DNA of 64,000 bases, taken from the NCBI GenBank assembly GCA_031771865.1, contig JASISA010000041.1, forward strand, positions 558,001-622,000, in the 5' to 3' direction. Within the stretch, counting starts at the first letter, position 1, and the number at the start of each line of letters is the position of its first letter. Positions 54,482-64,000 of the stretch are shown one piece after another. This DNA is from Nothophaeocryptopus gaeumannii. Taxonomy: Eukaryota; Ascomycota; Dothideomycetes; Mycosphaerellales; Mycosphaerellaceae. Below the pieces are notes generated by a model, which made no database searches, had not been told where the DNA came from, and saw nothing but the letters and a program-made list of their open reading frames with translations. Position numbers and translations under genes: made by a program.

Positions 54482-55373
54482 TGCGTCAGGAGAGTCGCAA
54501 CGGGTGAGGATCTTGGAAGCAAGGATTGGTTTTTTGGAAACAATAGATTCGTTTCAAGTAGATGTCAACAGACGTTGCTAACTCTAGCGCAGGGTCGGAG
54601 CCGTTTGCCGTTTCCCGTCCCGTCTCGCTTGTGTCCGCTGCCAAACGTCTCTCACTTCCAAAGTACAGCACCTTCACGCATACGAGTGAACAGGCGCTGA
54701 TAACGAATTGAGAAGAAAAGCCAAATCCTGGAGGTCCTATTGAATCCGTGGTGATGCGGTCACGTTACAGGACGCTATCGCAGCCGGCTCGAAAGCTTGG
54801 TCTCGAAACGGTTGCGCAGGTGGATGGATGTACGGTTAATCAGTGCGTCCAGTCAGCCGGCATCTGCATCTGCTTCCACTGTCACCAGTACACCGAGTGC
54901 TCGACTGCCGGAGCGCGTGGTAGGGCGGCTGTCTGTCGTACCAATTTGGGGCTGTGCGCTGCCGGCTTGCGCGATGTGCACACAGAAGTCCCAGAAGAGC
55001 CGGGTAATTAGTTAGTTATGGGTATGGGTGGGTGACCCGTTTGCTTACTTCAACAACCTTGTCCATGCAGCTTTCGATAGTCTTGCGGTTAGCCGATAGG
55101 ATGCGCATCCCACACGTTCGAGGCGCGATTGCTTCCCAGACCCCAGCTGTGCAGGGCACTCGTAGCAGCAGGTCGCGTGGTGTCCCAAGCTGCGCCAGTG
55201 CAAGTCAAGTGCAAGTCCTAGACCAAGTCCGCCGCCGCCGTCTGGTGTTGTCCCCGTGATTTGCTACTTTCACACAATATTGATGTGCACACTATTCCAC
55301 GACAACCATCTCAACCATCTCTGTACCCGACCACCCGTTGATGACATGAATACGAGAACGGAACGAGGCGTCC
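54482..55373. other. Intergenic, no gene recognised
   Basis: Upstream region of the large disordered-protein gene. It includes a 63-codon minus-strand frame (54677-54486) that could be a first exon for the interrupted frame next to it, and several short frames without motifs. Confidence 0.35.
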
Positions 55374-58300
55374 ATGGAACACCAGCCTGCGCGGCCAATC
55401 GGCCAATCGTATGTGATGCCTGAGGCGCCACCCTTCAAGCGGCGAGTGTCTAAAGTTAGACTCTCGTCGCCGAGACCAGATCTGGCCCTTGGACTGCAGG
55501 AGGCGACCCTCTCGCGATTAGAGGCCAGCGCAGAGACGCTATCGCAGAGCGGATCTGATTTGGGCGAGGAGATCAGGAAGATGTCAGAGGAGCAAAAGGT
55601 GCGCGAACGGGAGAACAGCATCAGTCGCAGCCGGCAGAACTCGATCCAAAGCAGTAACTATTCTGTTCATCATCAGGAGTCGCTCTTCCGCCCCCGAAGG
55701 GTTGACAGTGGCAGTCTGGGTGGCAGGAGCCGTGGCAGTTCCAATTCCATCGTCGACGTGAACGGTTACGCGAGACTGGGGGGATACAGTCCAGGAGGGT
55801 TCATCACTTCGCCGACAGGGAGTGTGCTGTCTGGTAGCTGCACACATGCTTCCAGGGCCGCCTCCGCGTCCAAGTCGTCTTCAAAGTTAGCTTACCAGAT
55901 GGTCGAGCCGCTGCAAGAGGGCCGACCGTTGGACTCACCTCTTGCTCCCAGCAGTGCTTCATTGTACAGTCAAGAGCACGCCATGTCTCGCCAGGCCAGC
56001 CAGTCGTCTTTCTCACGCCGCTACGACCATATCGCCGGTCAAATTGAAGAGTCGTTAGCTACCATTCCTCCCACGCCGCCGATGCAGGAACAACAGCAAG
56101 ACTACCAGACCGAACAAGAATCTCCACTTAGACCACATTCGGCAGATACCTTTCAAGAGGCGGAACTTGCATTCAAGGACTTCGATGGCGTGCACTTCAA
56201 CCCCGACACGGAGGAGTATGTCGAGTTGGATCAGGAGGGCAACGAAGTCCGGAGAGTATCCGCAAGGACGTCTTCTGGCACACTCGGAGATGCTGCTTCT
56301 ATGCTACGGACACCACGCGCGAGACCAATCTCGTACGGAGCGCCACCGCCGGGTGAAGACATGGTCTATTATCCCGCTCCTGTGCCACGCATGCTGAACC
56401 TGCCCAAGCGATTATCGAAGGCACCTCCCGCTCATATCCAGGCTCAGAGGAGATCGCAAATGCTGGCTGACATGCCGAGACAGAACAGAGAGTCTGCACC
56501 ATGGATACCACCAATCGAGTTCAACGAAGGCGTGCGAAGCCAACGATCGGGATCGGAGTCGGCTTCCGTGTATTCGCAGCAGCAACAGCAACAATCGCCG
56601 CGGTCAGCACACTCGGAACACCCTCGTGGCATGCTCAATCAACGCATGAGTGTTGCCGATGCACAGAACCTACCGCCGCAGCTCAGAGCATCGCTCTACT
56701 TCGAGCACCCTTCGATACCGCAGAACGTGGAGGTCAAAGGCGAGTCTGCTGTGGCTACACTGGACGCCATTCTCGCGTCTTCAGCAACTGCTCCCGTCAC
56801 TGCCTTCACAGACCACCCCTTCGCTGGCGATGTCCGACGCACAGTCTACGCTCCCGAGAAGCCGATGTACAACCGAAGCAGTACGGCGACTACGCTTGGA
56901 ACGCTTGGTAATAAGTCAGAGGGCTCGGCAGGGAAGCCAAAGATTAAGAAGAAACGTAGTAGTAGCATCAACAATTTCTTCAGGAGAACCAGCGGGGATA
57001 TCGATGGCGAGATGAAGAGACCTGCAAGTCGGGCTAGTAACCTGGACTTCAATGAGGGTGGTAACAAATTGCGGAAGAAGAACAGTCAGATGAGTTTGGG
57101 ACGAATGAGTGCGGGAGATGAGCTGGAGAAGAATGAGGAGCCTGCCAGGACACCAGCTCGTGAGATCGATGATCCTATGAGGCGCCAGTCCGGCCTCATT
57201 GCGCAAGTAGCGAACACAGACATTCCAGCTGACGAACAGCGTGTTCCTAGCGGGTCACAATCTGTCGCACCGAGCAAGATTCTGGGCGAAGGCGACCAGA
57301 TCGATGAAGATTTCAAGGAGGAGGCAGCACGCGACGATTGGGATCTTGAGGACCCGATATTCGCGCAGCCTTCTACGCTGCTTGCCGAACTCCAGGTGCG
57401 AAAAGCTCAATTGAAGTCTCGTAACAGGACTGCCGCGACGGCCTTTCCGAACGGAATGCATAGCACATTGTTACAACTCGATGCGGTGGAGCAGATTGAA
57501 GCAAGGAAGAGGCAGAAGAAGAAGATTGCTCTTGCCTGGGAAGATCCAAACAATCAGCCAGCTGAAGACGAGAACGGGGAGGATGATGATGTACCATTGG
57601 GTATGCTGTTCCCATCGAAGAATGGCACTGCAGTCCGCAAGTACGGAAACCAAGATGACTGGAACCGTCCTTTAGGCCTGATGGAGAAGCGTGAGCTGGA
57701 AGACAATGAACCATTAAGCCACCGACGGAATCGATTGAATCCAAATGCTCCACCTCGAATGACGAAGGCTGCCAACGCTTCCCAGATGCATTTGGCGGCT
57801 GCGGGTACCCCGCCCGAAGAGGACGAGGAAGAGGGAGAGACTTTGGGCCAGAGGCTTCGACGACTGAAGATCAAAGATGGTCTTGATACAGCTATCATGG
57901 ACGTCAAGCCGAAGAACGGCGAGCGACCCGAGAGCAGCTTTACGGACGATGTTCTCGGTCAATTCGGCGGCGGGCTCGGAGTCAAGAACCCTGATCCGAA
58001 GGATGACGATAAGTCGACCATCAAGGAGGCTCAGGCACAGGCGGGCGCGCCGCCAGAAGACGAGACGCTCGGTCGGCGTCGCGCGCGTCTCCAGCGAGAG
58101 CGCGAGGCATCAGGCGAGCTGCCGAAATCAGAACCGATGGCGAGACCGCTCATGCGAACTAGTCAAAGTATGGCCAACCTGCTATCTGCGAATCCAGCTG
58201 GATTGCGCCTTGGTGCCCAGCAGCAGCAAGCTGCCCATGGGACGCTACTTCATACCAGCGCCCAGAATCAAATGCAGAAGAAGATGGAGCTGGCAAACAC

Positions 58301-58946
58301 CAACATGCGGTCATCCAGTCACATGCTCGATAAGCCCCTTGTCGACCCACGTCCTCGCATGACCCGCGAAGTGTCATCTGGTGGCCTTCTTGCTCAACAA
58401 GCAAGTCGACCTGCAAACGGCGCTTTCCAGGGCGGTTCGCACAACGCCGCCATGGGCATGGGTGTTGCCGATGCGGCCTTTCAGAGACAACCAGACATCG
58501 GCGGCCTACTCGGCCAACAGCGGAGTAGACCTGTCAATGGCGCGTTCGCAGCCGGCCACTTCAACAACAACGGAGGTGGCGTCCCGCTGCAGCAACCAGC
58601 AAGTGAGCAAGCCATGTTCGGCATGGGTGGAGGAAATCAATACTTCGCTTCGCCTACAGCCGGCATGAACCACGGGTATGGGCAGACTGCGGGCATGACG
58701 GGTTATCAGCAACAATCAATGATGAACTCTCCGGCTTACTATGCTCTCAACGGAGGACACACTTCCATGATGCCTGGCTCGCATCCGTCTATGATGGGTA
58801 TGGCTGCTGGTGGGTACGCACCACAGGCACAGCAGATGAACTATGCTCCTTCGGCTATGGCTATGGGTATGGGCGCTGCTGTAGAACCTCCTCTGGATCC
58901 GAACCAGGCTGCAGCGATCGATCGCTGGCGCATGGGAATTGTTTAG
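55374..58946 (+). CDS. Large, mostly disordered conserved-type fungal protein
   Basis: Single exon, 1190 residues, function not recognised. An N-terminal helical block (LALGLQEATLSRLEASAETL, then SGSDLGEEIRKMSEEQKVRE) looks structured. It is followed by long Ser/Pro/Gln-rich regions and a Lys-rich motif (KPKIKKKRSSSINNFFRR). A central acidic/helical part has DDWDLEDPIFAQPSTLLAEL, VRKAQLKSRNRTAATAF and LLQLDAVEQIEARKRQKKKI. Three related Leu-Gly-Arg motifs recur: PLSHRRNRL, TLGQRLRRL and TLGRRRARL. Two near-copies of GGLLxQQxSRPxNGAF lie near the C-terminus, which ends Met/Gly/Gln-rich. The style suggests a scaffold or regulatory protein. No catalytic domain or membrane segment is visible. Confidence 0.85.
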   Translation: MEHQPARPIGQSYVMPEAPPFKRRVSKVRLSSPRPDLALGLQEATLSRLEASAETLSQSGSDLGEEIRKMSEEQKVRERENSISRSRQNSIQSSNYSVHHQESLFRPRRVDSGSLGGRSRGSSNSIVDVNGYARLGGYSPGGFITSPTGSVLSGSCTHASRAASASKSSSKLAYQMVEPLQEGRPLDSPLAPSSASLYSQEHAMSRQASQSSFSRRYDHIAGQIEESLATIPPTPPMQEQQQDYQTEQESPLRPHSADTFQEAELAFKDFDGVHFNPDTEEYVELDQEGNEVRRVSARTSSGTLGDAASMLRTPRARPISYGAPPPGEDMVYYPAPVPRMLNLPKRLSKAPPAHIQAQRRSQMLADMPRQNRESAPWIPPIEFNEGVRSQRSGSESASVYSQQQQQQSPRSAHSEHPRGMLNQRMSVADAQNLPPQLRASLYFEHPSIPQNVEVKGESAVATLDAILASSATAPVTAFTDHPFAGDVRRTVYAPEKPMYNRSSTATTLGTLGNKSEGSAGKPKIKKKRSSSINNFFRRTSGDIDGEMKRPASRASNLDFNEGGNKLRKKNSQMSLGRMSAGDELEKNEEPARTPAREIDDPMRRQSGLIAQVANTDIPADEQRVPSGSQSVAPSKILGEGDQIDEDFKEEAARDDWDLEDPIFAQPSTLLAELQVRKAQLKSRNRTAATAFPNGMHSTLLQLDAVEQIEARKRQKKKIALAWEDPNNQPAEDENGEDDDVPLGMLFPSKNGTAVRKYGNQDDWNRPLGLMEKRELEDNEPLSHRRNRLNPNAPPRMTKAANASQMHLAAAGTPPEEDEEEGETLGQRLRRLKIKDGLDTAIMDVKPKNGERPESSFTDDVLGQFGGGLGVKNPDPKDDDKSTIKEAQAQAGAPPEDETLGRRRARLQREREASGELPKSEPMARPLMRTSQSMANLLSANPAGLRLGAQQQQAAHGTLLHTSAQNQMQKKMELANTNMRSSSHMLDKPLVDPRPRMTREVSSGGLLAQQASRPANGAFQGGSHNAAMGMGVADAAFQRQPDIGGLLGQQRSRPVNGAFAAGHFNNNGGGVPLQQPASEQAMFGMGGGNQYFASPTAGMNHGYGQTAGMTGYQQQSMMNSPAYYALNGGHTSMMPGSHPSMMGMAAGGYAPQAQQMNYAPSAMAMGMGAAVEPPLDPNQAAAIDRWRMGIV

Positions 58947-60421
58947 GGAGCGAATGTGCCCGCGGGAAGGAGTTTGCTTCGAGGTCTTCGGAATTGAGAA
59001 GCTCGAGCAGTGTTGATCATTATCGGCATGATAAGCGATGACGAAGCATCAGAGTGATGGACGTTTGGTGTACAGTGTTCTTTGTGGACTGGCCTTTGGG
59101 AAGGCTTGGGAGCTGGGAGGCTTGGATACGGCATGGCACACGGGCTCTGGATAGCAACAAAGCTGAAATGATATTAATAATCCGCCTTTGGCATGCTACA
59201 GCACTCTGTGTTTCTGCATTCTCTTATCATGTCTACTAAGAATTATCCATCAATCATCTGTCCACTACTATGCCTCCTCTGATCGCAATTGCCGCTGTCT
59301 CTCCTACCCTATCGTCCGAGCGCCTGACACGGAGAACGGCCCGTTTGCCGTGCCACTTCTTCCAGACTTTCGCGCTTGCTCGCCTCGCCGCCACCCCATC
59401 CTCTTGGCATCTTCGCCTCGTATTCCTTCGCGTGGCGAGGCGGATATTGAGGGTCTAGAATCGGAGTGTACACGCTGCCTGCTATGCCTGCCCTCGCACA
59501 GTCAAGCTTCTCGTCGTTGGCCATGGATACCATAGCGGTCTGCAAGTGAGCGGAGTGAAGTGATAACAGAATGTCTGCTATTGATAAATATACAGCTCTC
59601 CAAACTCTACCCTGTGTGAGAGATCTTCAGGCACAAACTCTGCGTGCGGTCATCACCCTCTTCTTACAGTACAACGGAGGATCCTGCATTTCACACTGCC
59701 AGTAGCATCCTCCTTACGATGCTTGAGATGAGGCTCCGCGATTCATGACAAGACACTCTGTTCACGGCAGGCGAATTCCCTGAACCTGGTTGACGATCGC
59801 AGTCCTGAACATCAAAGCGTGCTTCTCTCCGGATTCTGTCCCCGGCTTGATTCCACACCGTTGGTCTCTAAAAAAGCTGTGGCGCTGCCATTGACATCAC
59901 GGACCAACCAAGCCAAGAGGATCCAACTCGCTCCGTTGTGATGATGAGCTCGAGCGCCGGAGAATCGCATATTCCTTGATGCCTACAGTACGCCCGTGCG
60001 TGAAACAGGAGCAAGCTGTTGCACGCTAATCGCTCTTGATGCCGCGACTGAAAGCATACAGCTGTTCTTTCAGGAGCACGAGAAAACCACTGATTCAAGG
60101 AAACCACTGCAGTCAACAACCACACGCAAGATTGATGCCGGTCTAGAGTGATCTGCAGCGTCTACCGACGGCGCGACAACCCACCCGCACACGGCAGCCT
60201 TTCCTGTCCCAGAAAATGAGCGAGGCAGTTGACCTGCTTTGCAATCGATAGAGTTTACCACCGACTCCTCCTCTGCAAGCGAAGGATCTTGCTGAACCTG
60301 TAGCCATGGCATCGGGCCCGTCAAAACCACACCGTCTTCCCTTTCGGAAAGATTTCAGCTTCATCCCGAAGTACTTGTTGGGCATCCAGATGATCCAGCA
60401 AGTATCGGACATGCCTGGACT
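58947..60421. other. Intergenic, no gene recognised
   Basis: About 1.5 kb between two + strand genes. Short frames only; no repeat or RNA gene recognised. Confidence 0.45.
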
Positions 60422-62334
60422 ATGAGAATCGATCCTGATGTCGTGCTTCTGTTCACGTTGGTGTGGACGTGTGCCGCATCGGCATTAGACCTCCACCATA
60501 CGGCTGTGGGCTTGAACAGTCGCATTGCGCTTCCAAGCCTGAATGGTGAAGTGAAGCAATTTCGACAAATAGACAAGCTCGAGGTGAACCAGACACAAGT
60601 GCAGCAGCTGCCGCCTTGTATAGTCAGTATAAATTTTCGAAAGGGAACATTCTCTATCACTGACACGCTTTGCAGAGAACGTGTCTAGGCAATGTGTTGG
60701 CTCGTTATGATTGCGGTCTTGACGACTCCTGCCTCTGCCACAATAGCAATGTCTCTGCGGCGATTGAAGCCTGCAGCGCTTCAACTTGTACCTTGGCTGA
60801 AACTCTAGGTGAGTTCGGATCCTGCCCTTACACCGCGAGAATACGGATCTAACATCTTCGCAGGCTACATGCGATTTCACGCGGACGCATGCAACGAGCC
60901 CATACGGAACCGGGGAGGACTTAGTCGTAGACTTTGCTGGGCTATGTTCGTCCTGGCGACTCTGTTCACGATAGGTCGCTTCCTCTCCCGTACTCCATCT
61001 CTTGGTGGTACTGGGTACGGCTTGGATGACTGGGCACTACTCTTCTGCTACGTTCTCGTCGTACCAACAGACGTAAGCGCCGAACTCGAAGTCCAGAATG
61101 GGCTTGGCCAGGACCTCTGGTTTCTGTCGACTGAGGAATTAGTACATCTTCTCTTCGTAAGTCGGTGCGCCATTCAAATCAGGAATGGATTTGGCTGATT
61201 CACAATAGTGGTTCTACATCGGGGAGATCCTCTACAACGCGATCATCATGGTCACCAAAGTGTCGTTCGTCCTTCTCTACATGCGGATCTGGACCTTCGA
61301 TTCAGTCCCGACGAGGTTCCGGACCATGTGCTGGATCATGATCGCCATCTTGAACGCCACTTGGATCTCGGGAGCTTTTGTGATCATTTTCCAATGTTCG
61401 CCTGTGTCATTCTTATGGCAACAAGCTGCAGGTGCGTCGAAAGGGCGATGCGTCGATATGGAAACCTTCACCTATACGATGGGATCACTCAACATCTGCT
61501 ACGATATCATCGTCTTCTTTTTGCCAATTCACAGCTTGGCCAGGCTGCGCATGCCATTCTGGAAGAAAGCTGGGACATGTTCGGTCTTCTTGGTTGGGTT
61601 CGTCGTCACGGTCTGTTCCATTGTCAGATTGCAATATCTGGCCAGACTGGATGGTACGAACAATCTGTCTTGGGATTATCAGTACATCGGCATGTGGAGG
61701 TAAGTCATCTGCTGAGACATGAAAAAGACATCTGCTGACTTTCAACAGTTTGGTGGAAGCCAACTTCAGCGTAGTCTGCTGCAGCATGCCTGCCACAGCC
61801 GGCCTTTTGCAACGCCTTTGGCATCGAACAATGGATTCAGAAAGCGAGCATAATTTGGACCGTATCCAATCTCTCCGCCTCAAAATGTCTTCGGACGGTA
61901 CCACGAGCGAGGAGCCCTCTCCGACATTCTTCGACCATCGGAGGCACAGTAGCCCTTGGGGAAGACGCAAACCTTCTCCTCGCCAGGAGAGAGAAACCCG
62001 CTCTCAGAGCCTCAACGGTCTGCCCTGGGTTGACGGCGTAGGCCGATCGCCCTCGCCTCCACAATCTGGCTACAGTCGAAAACGACGGAGATCAGACGAC
62101 GATCGCCCATTCTCTGAGATCTCGGCCCGTGGGCGAGCCGGAGGTCCAACGTACTTCATCGATGCGCCGCACAGACCACCGATCAGACCTCCTAGGACGA
62201 AGGCCTCATATCGAGATCAGCATGATGTGCTGCATGAAGTGGAAATTTTGGATATTGCAGAGGAGAGGGCGGAGATGGCGAGAGGGGACGAGGGGACGCC
62301 GTATAGTCAGAACAGGACTGCCAGTCTGTGGTGA
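60422..62334 (+). CDS. PTH11-type G-protein-coupled receptor with N-terminal CFEM domain
   Basis: Five exons (60422-60622, 60676-60808, 60864-61156, 61209-61699, 61749-62334) give 567 residues. A signal peptide (VVLLFTLVWTCAASA) leads to a CFEM domain of about 60-120. It reads QLPPCIRTCLGNVLARYDCG, then DDSCLCHNSNV, EACSASTC and DAC after the second junction, making the expected eight cysteines. Seven hydrophobic helices follow: LCWAMFVLATLFTIGRFLS, WALLFCYVLVVPTDV, the loop GLGQDLWFLSTEE typical of the family, FYIGEILYNAIIMVTKVSFV, MIAILNATWISGAFVIIFQC, YDIIVFFLPIHSLARL and FLVGFVVTVCSIVRLQYL, with SLVEANFSVVCCSMPATAGL last. The 150-residue tail is basic and Ser/Pro-rich. In plant pathogens PTH11 senses surface cues. 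Introns of 49-55 nt all keep frame; the first uses a GTCAGT donor. Confidence 0.93.
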
Positions 62335-62933
62335 GGTTCGTCGGAGGCAACATCCTGCGAGATTTGTAGCGTTGAAAAGCAACAGGAGGTACGGCGCCAC
62401 GAACAATAATGTTTATGGAAATGAAAGCTGGAGGAACTGGACTGATTTAACAGCACGGCGCTCGGGTCGGCGCCGGATACGAACTGGACAGGTACGAGGA
62501 GATGCAAACCCTCTCAAGAGGTTCTCTTGTTTTTTGGCTTGTTTCTGGTTGGCAATGAAATGGTCTCCGGACTCACCAATAAGCGGCATCGTGCGCGTAG
62601 GGTAGAAGGTAGCCGTAGAGGAGATGGAATAGGTAGTATTGATACAATCATTCCTGAAGAGCGCCGTCGCAATGCTTGCTTGCCCAAATGTACCCTCCCA
62701 ATGCGTCTATACATGCAAATCTTCGTCCGCGCCGAGTCCGCTGGGAGGCGGCCTAGAATGAGCTGCCTCGCTGTCGTAAAATTCGCGTCTCTTCCGCTCC
62801 TGCAGAACGCCGTGCGTGCGCCGCGCTCGCAAGACCACGAAACAGCAACACGCGCACAGCTGTTTTACCCTCTGCGTTCGCCTCGTCTTCCCCACCATCG
62901 TACATTATTCAATACATCTTTTTCCGTCATCTC
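62335..62933. other. Intergenic between convergent genes
   Basis: 3' regions of the receptor (+) and TIM23 (-). No gene seen. Confidence 0.45.
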
Positions 62934-63684
62934 TCACTCTTCGAGGATGGTCGTTCGTATCACCTGCGCACATGTCAGTCTCAAGCTCCCCTAATGCATC
63001 CATGTCCTCATGTGGAGATTGACTTACCGCCCATCCACCAGCAACAGCCGCAACAATCCCACCCGAAATCGCCATCGGCCTTACACCCCGTGTGCACTTA
63101 AACACTGCTCCACTAATCCCTCCGGCCGCAACTGAATTCTTCCAGTCATGTTTCCCCCGATAATACCCAATCGTGCTATTAACACCATTATACATCATCG
63201 CCACGACTCCCGCGCTATTTCCCAAAAACGGCCCTCGTCTCGTGATCGCGTTCAGCGCAGAATTCAGCCTGAGCTTCGGCGGCGCGGATGCTGGTAGACG
63301 GTTCAATCCTTCTGCTAATCCCCATGCTCCTCCTAGCGTTAGACCCGTGAGGTACGTGACTCCCGTGCCATAGCACAGATCATCTGACCAACCGCGGGAG
63401 GGGAGGAGGGAGCGGGAGCCGGGTAGGTCGGAGAGAATATCGTCGTCGAGGGTTAGGTAGTCGAGGGTATCGGTGTTGATTCCTGCCAACGGGTGGAGGG
63501 CTGAAGGGTCGAAAGCGCCGGGTGTGATGAATGAGCCGACATCTTCTGCTGTGGGGGTGGTGTTTGTGAAGGTCGGTTGGACGGCGCCTGGTATTTGGTT
63601 GCCGGCTTGGTCGTGGAGGGTGTCGGTTGGTGCTGATGCGGGTTGTGTGGATTTTTTGCCGGTGAAGACGTCCCAGACTCCCAT
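62934..63684 (-). CDS. TIM23: Mitochondrial inner-membrane translocase subunit TIM23
   Basis: Exons 63684-63028 and 62963-62934 encode 228 residues; the 64-nt intron has GTAAGT, CTGAC and GCAG signals. The N-terminal half is the intermembrane-space domain (TDTLDYLTLDDDILSDLPGS). The Tim17/22/23 membrane domain then follows with RGWSDDLCYGTGVTYLTGLT, LGGAWGLAEGLNRL, LRLNSALNAITRRGPFLGNS and AGVVAMMYNGVNSTIGYYRG. AGGISGAVFKCTRGVRPMAI comes before the last helix (GGIVAAVAGGWAVIRTTI). TIM23 forms the presequence translocase channel. The short last exon (VIRTTILEE) finishes the fourth helix; without splicing the protein would have an unrelated tail. Confidence 0.94.
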
Positions 63685-64000
63685 TTTGAGGAACGCGTGT
63701 GTATATATTCGCTAATGGAGATGGACGGTCCAGGGAGCGAGGGGATGCGACAGTGAGGTCGGTGGGTGTAAGTGATGATGTCGTGAGAGTTCTTCTGGGA
63801 AAAAGTGACCATGAGCCGAAAGGGAGAGACGCCGCGGCCGACGAACGACGAACGCCGAAGTTCGGGCGGGAAGAGCCGCTGGGACTTCGACCGCCAACGC
63901 GTTGGAAGAATTTCTCTCTGAGCCATCAACACCATCGACGACCTGTGGACTGAATGAATGCGGTCCAGCAACTGGTCACCGCAGTTGAGAGTGCCGCCAT
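63685..64000. other. Right window edge, upstream of TIM23
   Basis: Presumed promoter region of TIM23. No further gene start recognised before the edge. Confidence 0.4.

Overview
The window is nuclear DNA of a filamentous ascomycete, most likely a dothideomycete related to Mycosphaerellales. That placement is an inference from gene content and protein style. The evidence for a filamentous ascomycete is: many 45-80 nt GT..AG introns with CTRAC-like branch sites; a SET9 histone methyltransferase; a CFEM-domain PTH11-type receptor; a large RHO1 exchange factor; a Baeyer-Villiger-type monooxygenase; fungal F-box and BTB families. I found no bacterial operons, CRISPR array, rRNA, confident tRNA or transposase.

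Layout from the left. The 5' end of SET9 runs off the left edge. A convergent pair follows: an RS-rich 3'-5' exonuclease gene (2694-5981, +) and a UPF1-like SF1 helicase gene (12112-8276, -). Both are preceded by copies of the same roughly 141-bp sequence, which ends at each start codon, so the pair is bracketed by an inverted repeat. Next come mitochondrial ribosomal protein uL14m, coronin (with an in-frame 110-codon open extension after its stop), a secreted GH29 alpha-L-fucosidase and a small hypothetical gene. A tandem array of three related short genes follows (22.5-24.5 kb), whose middle member has a nonsense codon. Then come a cysteine-containing hypothetical gene and an amino-acid permease.

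The middle (28-34 kb) is gene-poor. It has one probable multi-pass membrane protein, one doubtful gene, an F-box protein and the cytochrome-oxidase assembly factor PET191. From 34 to 46 kb there are a TGL1-like steryl ester hydrolase, a ROM2-like Rho GEF and a Baeyer-Villiger-type FAD monooxygenase. A BTB/POZ array (46.1-48.8 kb) has two intact genes and one truncated relic.

The right part holds DLT1 divergent from the farnesyltransferase beta subunit RAM1, an open frame broken by one TGA, a 1190-residue disordered protein, a CFEM-containing PTH11-like receptor and TIM23.

Most genes are unrelated housekeeping functions. Themes that recur are Rho and membrane signalling (ROM2, RAM1 for prenylation of Ras/Rho, coronin), mitochondrial biogenesis (uL14m, PET191, TIM23) and small tandem families that are partly decayed. 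The best leads are the inverted upstream repeat around the exonuclease/helicase pair and the open frame after coronin. All exon boundaries were read by eye from splice signals and frame continuity; no transcript evidence was available.
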